From assembly GCA_015660155.1 (NCBI GenBank), contig DQLO01000213.1, forward strand, positions 1 to 10,882: DNA of 10,882 nucleotides. The letters are read 5' to 3'. A program made the translations under genes and the position numbers. Positions 6,892 to 10,882 of the stretch are shown here, in pieces. Positions within the stretch are counted from its first letter, which is position 1, and each line of letters starts with the position of its first letter. The notes below the pieces were generated by a model. It did no database searches and was not told where the DNA came from. It worked only from the letters and a program-made list of their open reading frames with translations. Source of the DNA: Verrucomicrobiota bacterium. GTDB taxonomy: Bacteria; Verrucomicrobiota; Verrucomicrobiia; Limisphaerales; UBA1100.

Positions 6892-7304
6892 AGCGCTTTT
6901 CCAAACGCAATCCCTTGGTGACCCTCGCCGACTTGAACGTAACGCCGATGTTGGATCTCGCGTTTGTGTTGCTGATTATTTTTGTCATCGCCACTCCACT
7001 GCTCGAGCAGGGGATGAAGCTCGAGTTGCCCGAAGGCGGCTCCACTGATTTGGCCATTGATCGAAACGATGTGCGCACCGTGGAAATCAGCCGCAATGGC
7101 AGCTATTTGTTTGACCGCAAACCGATGAACCTCGCCCAGCTTGAGGCCGCCTTGATTCAGGCGCATAAAGAAAACCCCAAGACCGTGGTGTACATCCGCG
7201 CCGATCAACAGGGCGTGAACAAAGACACTTATGCAGTGATTGATGCCTGCGTGAAAAACGGGCTCACTCAATTCTCACTGCGAACCAAGGAGGACAACCG
7301 ATGA
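6888..7304 (+). CDS. tolR: TolR / ExbD family motor protein
   Basis: Partner of TolQ in the proton-driven inner-membrane motor. The 138-residue protein has a short cytoplasmic N-terminus, one membrane helix at about 23-41 and a periplasmic domain. The signature LNVTPMLDLAFVLLIIFVIATP lies at 16-37 and holds the essential membrane Asp at position 23, the same number as in E. coli TolR. The periplasmic part includes the conserved VVYIRAD segment at about 103-109. The start is a GTG overlapping the tolQ stop (GTGA), with a ribosome binding site CGGAGG at 6875-6880 inside the end of tolQ. The end overlaps the next gene as ATGA, so the three motor genes are translationally coupled. Confidence 0.93.
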   Translation: MKRFSKRNPLVTLADLNVTPMLDLAFVLLIIFVIATPLLEQGMKLELPEGGSTDLAIDRNDVRTVEISRNGSYLFDRKPMNLAQLEAALIQAHKENPKTVVYIRADQQGVNKDTYAVIDACVKNGLTQFSLRTKEDNR

Positions 7305-8137
7305 CCCGATTACTCAGAAAATGTTTTTTCCTGTCCGTGGGTCTGCACGTGCTGCTGGTGGCGGTGCTGATTTTGGGCGCGGCATTTCTCGTGACCCAAC
7401 CCGAGAAGGTGGCGCCCGTGCTCAGCATGATTGCCCCTAAAATTCTGGACGATCTCCTCAGCCCGTCGACGCCGCCTCAAACCAAACCGAACATCAACCA
7501 GCCCTCCGCCACGCGGCATTCCGAAGTTACCCCGCCGCGTCCGCCGGTGAAGCCAGTCGTGCAACCGCCGGTAGTGACGCCGCCCAAACCGCCCAAGGTG
7601 CAGCCGAAGCCACGGCCCACGAATCCCAAACCGAATCGGCCGAAGAAACCCAAGAGCACAGCCAAGAAGCCAAGCGACATCAAAGTAAACATCGGCAACA
7701 CAAAAAATCACACAAACAAAACACGCCCCAATCCTCCTCGCCCGGTGAAGCCGGCCATCAATGCCAAGGACGTCAACACCGCGCTCAAGGGCCTCAACAA
7801 TCTATCCGCCAAAATTAAGGTGCAAGTGAGCGGCAGCAACCGCGCCGCCTTCGCGACTTATGCACAGCACGTCGTCGCCGTGTACCGCCGCGCATGGCAG
7901 CCCTTGATTCCCAAAAACCTCGCGCGCACGCGTATTGCCGAGGTTTCCGTGACCATCGACCGCACCGGCCGCGTGATCAGCGCCCGCATCATCCGCCGCA
8001 CCGGCGACGCGGCTCTGGATAAGTCAGTGCAACGCGCACTGGACAAAGTGAGGTCCGTGGGCAAATCTTTCCCGTCGGGTTCACGTGATGCCAAGCGGAC
8101 GTTCATCTTGGATTTCACGCCGATTATTGGAGGTTAA
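7301..8137 (+). CDS. TolA/TonB-family energy transducer
   Basis: Periplasm-spanning protein that passes energy from the TolQ-TolR motor to TolB/Pal or to the outer membrane. The 278-residue protein has one N-terminal membrane helix at about 11-31 with Ser12 and His16 in the SxxxH spacing by which both TonB (S16/H20) and TolA (S18/H22) contact their motor. A Pro- and Lys-rich linker runs from about 55 to 155. A C-terminal TonB/TolA-like domain (about 180-275) contains the V-x-I-D-x-x-G-x-V pattern at 217-225 and ends in a hydrophobic strand (FILDF at 268-272). By position it fills the TolA role. By length and its Pro-Lys linker it looks more like TonB than the long helical E. coli TolA (421 residues), so I leave the symbol open. 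The start overlaps the tolR stop (ATGA) and is preceded by AAGGAGG at 7287-7293. Confidence 0.88.
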   Translation: MTRLLRKCFFLSVGLHVLLVAVLILGAAFLVTQPEKVAPVLSMIAPKILDDLLSPSTPPQTKPNINQPSATRHSEVTPPRPPVKPVVQPPVVTPPKPPKVQPKPRPTNPKPNRPKKPKSTAKKPSDIKVNIGNTKNHTNKTRPNPPRPVKPAINAKDVNTALKGLNNLSAKIKVQVSGSNRAAFATYAQHVVAVYRRAWQPLIPKNLARTRIAEVSVTIDRTGRVISARIIRRTGDAALDKSVQRALDKVRSVGKSFPSGSRDAKRTFILDFTPIIGG

Positions 8138-8144
8138 AAAGGAG
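8138..8144 (+). promoter_or_regulatory. Ribosome binding site of tolB
   Basis: AAAGGAG starts immediately after the stop of the transducer gene and lies seven bases before the ATG at 8152. The 14-base gap between the two genes contains only this site and A/T-rich spacer, so tolB belongs to the same transcript. Confidence 0.75.
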
Positions 8145-8151
8145 TTAAAAA

Positions 8152-9351
8152 ATGAATCACAGAAAAATATTCCCATTATTCACTGTTCTCTTTTCAATGT
8201 TCGCAATGGCCGCGTCCACGTGGGCCGCCGGTTTGCAAGTGCAAGGCAACGTGGGCAAACTGATCCCCATCGCGCTCATCGGCTACCAAGGTGAAGTGGC
8301 CAAAGTGCTGGCGTTCGATCTCCAAGTGATGGGCTGCAAAATTGTCGCCAAAGGCGATGCTTCCTTTGTGTTGAAAGGAAAAAACGGGCCGAACAATCTC
8401 ACCGGCGTGCTCAGCGACAACGCCGGCAACTTTGGCTTCAACCTCAACATCAACGGCGCCGCCCCCCGCGTGCTCGCCCATGCGCTGAGCAACGCCACCA
8501 TCAAAGCCATCACCGGCCAAAATGGAATCGCCCACACCCGCATTTTGTTTACGATGAAAACCGCCGCGCGCGAGTGGGAAGTTTTCCAATCCGATTTCGA
8601 CGGCCACAATCCCGTGGCGTTGACCAACGACAAGTCGATCGTCGAAAGCCCGATGTGGATGCCCGATCACAGTGGGTTGTTTTACACTTCGTGGATGACC
8701 ATCGGCGGCCTGCAAAACACCACCGTGGTGAAGCACAATCTGAAGACCGGCAAGCGCGAAGTGTTTTCCCGATACAAAGGATTGAACACCGGCGGCGCTA
8801 TGGCGCCTAACGGATTGGTGGCACTGATTCTTAGCAAAAGCCGGTCGACGGACGTTTATATTACGCCGCCGAAATGGGAATTCTTGAAAGATATCAAAGG
8901 CGAAAAACTCCTTCGCCTCACCCGCTCGCGGGAAGAAAAATCCAGCCCCACATGGTCACCCAATGGCCAGTGGCTTTGCTTTCACACACTGATTGGTGGC
9001 AAGCACACGCTCGTGAAAATTCCCGCAGGCGGTGGGCAAATGGTGTCCATCCCTACCCGGGGAGCGTTTCGCCCCACACAGCCGAGTTGGTCACCCGATG
9101 GCAAATGGATTGCCTTCACCCAGCAGCGGGGCGGCTTTCAAATCGGCGTCATACCCGCCGCCGGTGGCAACGCGAAAATTTATTGCGAAGGCGAAGACCC
9201 CGCGTGGGCCGCCAACAGCCGCAATATCATATTCACAAGGCGCGCCGGTGGCGTGAATAAGAAACGGATGGCGATACTTGACGTACCGACTGAACAGGTG
9301 AAGATGCTCCCAGCCCTTCGGGGCGGCGTGGGACAGCCCGCGTGGCAGTAA
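8152..9351 (+). CDS. tolB: Tol-Pal system protein TolB
   Basis: Periplasmic beta-propeller protein that binds Pal and the transducer in the Tol-Pal complex. The 399-residue precursor has a Sec signal peptide (basic MNHRK, hydrophobic core, cleavage near residues 25-26 in the TWAAG segment). An N-terminal alpha/beta domain spans about 27-125. The segment GIAHTRILF (125-133) corresponds to the family link into the propeller. Propeller blades carry the PD40-type motif: SPMWMPDHSG (166-175), SPTWSPNGQW (265-274), QPSWSPDGKW (310-319) and DPAWAANSRN (349-358). The protein ends in QPAWQ, comparable to the P-A-W ending of E. coli TolB that closes the propeller. It is about 30 residues shorter than E. 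coli TolB (430), mostly in the N-terminal domain. It could be read as a general PD40 protein, but its position between the transducer and pal makes TolB the best call. Confidence 0.9.
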   Translation: MNHRKIFPLFTVLFSMFAMAASTWAAGLQVQGNVGKLIPIALIGYQGEVAKVLAFDLQVMGCKIVAKGDASFVLKGKNGPNNLTGVLSDNAGNFGFNLNINGAAPRVLAHALSNATIKAITGQNGIAHTRILFTMKTAAREWEVFQSDFDGHNPVALTNDKSIVESPMWMPDHSGLFYTSWMTIGGLQNTTVVKHNLKTGKREVFSRYKGLNTGGAMAPNGLVALILSKSRSTDVYITPPKWEFLKDIKGEKLLRLTRSREEKSSPTWSPNGQWLCFHTLIGGKHTLVKIPAGGGQMVSIPTRGAFRPTQPSWSPDGKWIAFTQQRGGFQIGVIPAAGGNAKIYCEGEDPAWAANSRNIIFTRRAGGVNKKRMAILDVPTEQVKMLPALRGGVGQPAWQ

Positions 9352-9361
9352 AGTTTTAAAC

Positions 9362-9381
9362 AGTTCCAACAAGGAGGAACT
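9362..9381 (+). promoter_or_regulatory. Hairpin over a Shine-Dalgarno sequence upstream of pal
   Basis: AGTTCC (9362-9367) pairs perfectly with GGAACT (9376-9381) across an eight-base loop. The strong Shine-Dalgarno sequence AAGGAGGA (9371-9378) lies in the loop and the 3' arm, so folding would partly hide it. This site is 56 bases ahead of the pal ATG, too far to serve it directly. It would serve a GTG at 9388. A six-pair stem is short and could be chance. Confidence 0.35.
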
Positions 9382-9387
9382 CAACCA

Positions 9388-9456
9388 GTGCGTTCAACGG
9401 ACGCATGCGAGACGTGCGAGAAAAGGAGAATATTATGCAAGGAGCAATCTATCTAA
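9388..9456 (+). CDS. Possible 22-codon leader peptide upstream of pal
   Basis: A GTG nine bases after AAGGAGGA (9371-9378) opens a frame of 22 codons (MRSTDACETCEKRRILCKEQ followed by S-I and stop). It contains three Cys residues and overlaps the first 22 bases of pal in another frame. The only support is the strong Shine-Dalgarno sequence at a usable distance and the absence of any other start for that site. It could act as a coupling or regulatory leader, or be an accident next to a relic ribosome binding site. I do not recognise the peptide. Confidence 0.2.
   Translation: MRSTDACETCEKRRILCKEQSI
9421..9430 (+). promoter_or_regulatory. Ribosome binding site deciding the first pal start
   Basis: AAAAGGAGAA lies just before the ATG at 9435, while the upstream in-frame ATG at 9405 has no such site. 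Starting at 9435 also places the signal peptide at the very N-terminus. The 17 bases 9421-9437 match the same region of the second pal gene (10246-10262) at 16 positions. Confidence 0.8.
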
Positions 9457-10118
9457 AAACATTGGCCGTCGTGGCTGCATTAGCCGCATTGGCCGCGAAT
9501 GGATGTAAATCCGCCACCACGGATGTGACGAATATCCCCGGCAAAACACTGGCCACCAATGGAGGCAACGGGAACGGCAATACCGGTGGCACCGGCGGAA
9601 ATGGAAACACCGGCTTGGGCCCGGGCGGCACTGGCGGTGGAACCGGTGGCCCCGAAATCACTCCCGGCCCTGGCTTTGGCCCGTTGGGATTGCCCGGTGA
9701 GCACGAGATTGTGCGCGACGCATTCCAGAAAATTCATTTCGCTTATGACAGCGCGGAACTGCAGCCGACAGATTTGCCGAACATCACCAAGGTGGCGGAG
9801 TACTTGATTCAAAACCCGCAACATCTGCTGGAAGTGGAAGGCCATTGCGACGAGCGCGGCACGGAGGATTACAACCTCTCGCTGGGCGAACGCCGGGCGC
9901 AGGCCATCGCGCAGGCGCTTTCCGAACTGGGCGTGACGGCCAACCGGTTGGCCACCAAAAGTATGGGCGAAAAAATGCCGATCGTGCAGGGTAGCGATAA
10001 GGAATCGTTTGCGGCCAATCGGCGTGGAGAATTTGTGTTGTACGTGCCTCTGGCGGCTCCCGCAAATGGAGCGACCCCGCAGCGGATCAATTTGACTCCC
10101 GGCGCGGTCACGCCCTAA
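9435..10118 (+). CDS. pal: Peptidoglycan-associated lipoprotein Pal (first copy)
   Basis: Outer-membrane lipoprotein that binds peptidoglycan through an OmpA-like domain and pairs with TolB. The 227-residue precursor has a lipoprotein signal peptide ending in A-N-G-C with the acylated Cys at 24; Asn at the -2 position is slightly unusual. A short segment with T-N-I-P-G (32-36) is shared in outline with the second copy. Residues 43-72 are a flexible linker of almost only Gly, Asn and Thr. The OmpA-like domain spans about 97-206, with HFAYDSAEL at 101-109, the Pal signature EGHCDERGT at 135-143, LSLGERRA at 148-155 and NRRGEFVLY at 195-203. The tail beyond the domain (about 207-227) is rich in Pro and Ala. 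I chose the ATG at 9435 over 9405 because of the ribosome binding site and the signal peptide. It lies 83 bases after tolB, a wider gap than between the motor genes. Confidence 0.94.
   Translation: MQGAIYLKTLAVVAALAALAANGCKSATTDVTNIPGKTLATNGGNGNGNTGGTGGNGNTGLGPGGTGGGTGGPEITPGPGFGPLGLPGEHEIVRDAFQKIHFAYDSAELQPTDLPNITKVAEYLIQNPQHLLEVEGHCDERGTEDYNLSLGERRAQAIAQALSELGVTANRLATKSMGEKMPIVQGSDKESFAANRRGEFVLYVPLAAPANGATPQRINLTPGAVTP
9561..9650 (+). repeat. Low-complexity Gly/Asn/Thr-coding tract in pal
   Basis: Ninety bases inside pal are built from near-repeats of GGC, GGT, GGA, AAC and ACC codons, encoding residues 43-72. It is a flexible linker between the lipid anchor and the peptidoglycan-binding domain. 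Such tracts change length readily by slippage. Confidence 0.7.
9834..9899 (+). repeat. 66-bp near-identical patch shared by the two pal genes (copy 1)
   Basis: These 22 codons match 10692-10757 at 64 of 66 bases. Both differences are silent third positions (GAC/GAT and CGC/CGT), and the last 42 bases are identical. The patch encodes the core Pal signature. Sequence on both sides diverges abruptly in bases and residues, which looks more like local gene conversion than uniform descent from a duplication. Strong protein constraint with biased codons is the alternative. Confidence 0.85.
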
Positions 10119-10259
10119 GGCGATTGAGGCACAGTGAGTTTTGCGGCGCGGCGCGTCTCCGGGGTTGGAGGCGCGGTCGCTTTGCCGCGTAAAAATTTTG
10201 CCGCTCGCGAGAGTTGCAAAAACACCAACCCCAAGGAGGAAAACTAAAAGGAGAAAATT
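10119..10259 (+). other. Intergenic region between the two pal genes
   Basis: This 141-bp non-coding stretch has no plausible gene and no convincing promoter. It contains a GC-rich hairpin followed by a short A/T run, the small palindrome CTCGCGAG at 10204-10211, and two Shine-Dalgarno-like sequences. The first of these is AAGGAGGA at 10233-10240 and the second AAAAGGAG at 10246-10253. Only the second is at a usable distance from the ATG at 10260; the first mirrors the extra site ahead of the first pal. Confidence 0.6.
10143..10199 (+). terminator. Candidate terminator or attenuator hairpin between the pal genes
   Basis: CGCGTCTCC (10152-10160) pairs with GGAGGCGCG (10167-10175) over nine pairs, one of them G-T, with a six-base loop. 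An outer arm GCGGC (10143-10147) can pair with GCCGC (10184-10188). Five A and four T bases follow at 10191-10199. The U-tract is short and displaced, so complete termination is unlikely. Partial read-through would lower the second pal relative to the first. Confidence 0.4.
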
Positions 10260-10882
10260 ATGAAACGAATCGCATTGATCAATGCAACAGCCCTGGGCGC
10301 GGCGGCGATGCTGCTGGCCGTGGGTTGTAAAACACAGAAGCCGGTAGGATTGACAACCATCCCCGGCCAAAAAACCATCGTGGCGAGCAATCCCATTCCG
10401 CTTCCGGTTCCCACACCCATCGGCGGTGGGGAAATTCCCGGCGGCACTACTATTCCCGGTGGCGGCCAGCCGTTTGTGAATCCCATTATTCAACCCATCA
10501 ACCCGAACAACGCGGGTTTGCTCAACGAGCAGGGCCAAGGGTTTACCGGCCAAGAGATGGAAGACCGCGAAGCGTTTGCGGCGTTGACCGTGCATTTTGA
10601 GTACGACAGCGCGGCGGTGCATCCAGATGACTTCGAGAAAATCAAACTCGTGGCGCTACATCTCATCCAAAACCCCACGCACCTGTTATTGGTGGAAGGC
10701 CATTGCGATGAGCGTGGCACGGAGGATTACAACCTCTCGCTGGGCGAACGCCGGGCGATGGCGGTGGTGGACGAACTGTCGCGGATGAACGTGGGCGCCG
10801 AGCGACTGCGCACCCTGAGCCAAGGCGAAAAAGTCCCGATGATGGTCGGTTTAGACGAACAATCCTTCGCGGAAAACCGCCG
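10260..10882 (+). CDS. Second Pal-like OmpA-domain lipoprotein (3' end cut off by window)
   Basis: A second peptidoglycan-binding outer-membrane lipoprotein in tandem with pal. The visible part is 207 codons and runs off the window. The lipoprotein signal peptide ends in L-A-V-G-C with the acylated Cys at 23. The linker (about 44-80) differs from the first copy: it is made of Pro, Ile, Gly, Asn and Thr rather than Gly-Asn. Both copies share an I-P-G segment soon after the Cys. The OmpA-like domain starts near residue 108 (LTVHFEYDSAAV), includes EGHCDERGTEDYNLSLGERR and reaches the NRR motif at the window edge, so only the last strand is missing. The ribosome binding site AAAAGGAG (10246-10253) is almost identical to that of the first copy. 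The domain is diverged from the first copy outside one 66-bp patch. It may be a second Pal or a Pal-derived protein with its own partner. Confidence 0.9.
   Translation, partial: MKRIALINATALGAAAMLLAVGCKTQKPVGLTTIPGQKTIVASNPIPLPVPTPIGGGEIPGGTTIPGGGQPFVNPIIQPINPNNAGLLNEQGQGFTGQEMEDREAFAALTVHFEYDSAAVHPDDFEKIKLVALHLIQNPTHLLLVEGHCDERGTEDYNLSLGERRAMAVVDELSRMNVGAERLRTLSQGEKVPMMVGLDEQSFAENR
10692..10757 (+). repeat. 66-bp near-identical patch shared by the two pal genes (copy 2)
   Basis: Partner of 9834-9899, with 64 of 66 bases identical. It lies in the same reading frame and encodes the same 22 residues. Confidence 0.85.

Noticed and set aside
9405..9434. Upstream ATG for the first pal
   Set aside because: It lacks a ribosome binding site and would put ten charged residues before the lipoprotein signal peptide.
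9480..10622. 380-codon open frame on the minus strand across both pal genes
   Set aside because: It runs antisense to two lipoprotein genes with clear lipoboxes and OmpA motifs, and its composition is that of a reverse-complement shadow.
1..10882. CRISPR array, tRNA or rRNA genes, insertion sequences, prophage or defence genes
   Set aside because: I looked for regular short repeats with spacers, cloverleaf-like segments, transposase or integrase motifs and terminal inverted repeats, and saw none. The window is housekeeping and envelope genes.

Overview
The window is a densely packed, GC-rich bacterial chromosome segment. Every gene I can support is on the + strand. The organism is Gram-negative (diderm): it carries a full Tol-Pal envelope set with two outer-membrane lipoproteins of the Pal type. 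Gene content, protein style and the mixed neighbourhood suggest Verrucomicrobiota or a relative. That is a low-confidence guess; no rRNA or other marker is present to settle it.

Layout. (1) Positions 1-1062: a membrane-anchored coiled-coil protein of unknown function, overlapping by a GTGA stop/start with moaA (1059-2126, first step of molybdenum cofactor synthesis). (2) Positions 2127-2173: a short gap holding a perfect 18-bp palindrome. Across this gap the codon usage changes sharply from C-ending to G-ending. (3) Positions 2174-5846: metF (methylenetetrahydrofolate reductase), coaE (dephospho-CoA kinase) and glgB (glycogen branching enzyme), joined by two ATGA overlaps. All three lack a recognisable Shine-Dalgarno sequence. 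(4) Positions 5847-5997: an intergenic region with a good sigma70-type promoter (TTGACA, 17-bp spacer, extended -10), an inverted repeat over the -10 region and a perfect ribosome binding site. (5) Positions 5998-10882: the Tol-Pal operon, in the order tolQ, tolR, a TonB/TolA-like transducer, tolB, pal and a second pal-like gene cut off by the window end. Each of these genes has a strong ribosome binding site.

How the genes work together. TolQ and TolR form the inner-membrane proton-driven motor. The third protein spans the periplasm and carries the SxxxH transmembrane motif that contacts the motor. TolB is the periplasmic beta-propeller. The Pal proteins are outer-membrane lipoproteins that bind peptidoglycan. 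The system maintains envelope integrity and constricts the outer membrane at division. The upstream genes are metabolic housekeeping genes with no obvious functional tie to one another.

I do not see a wholly new system. The parts most worth a second look are the tandem pal genes, which share a 66-bp patch of near-identity inside otherwise diverged sequence. Also of interest are the leader before the first pal (a hairpin over one ribosome binding site and a tiny Cys-containing ORF), the TonB-sized transducer in a Tol operon, and the composition break between moaA and metF.
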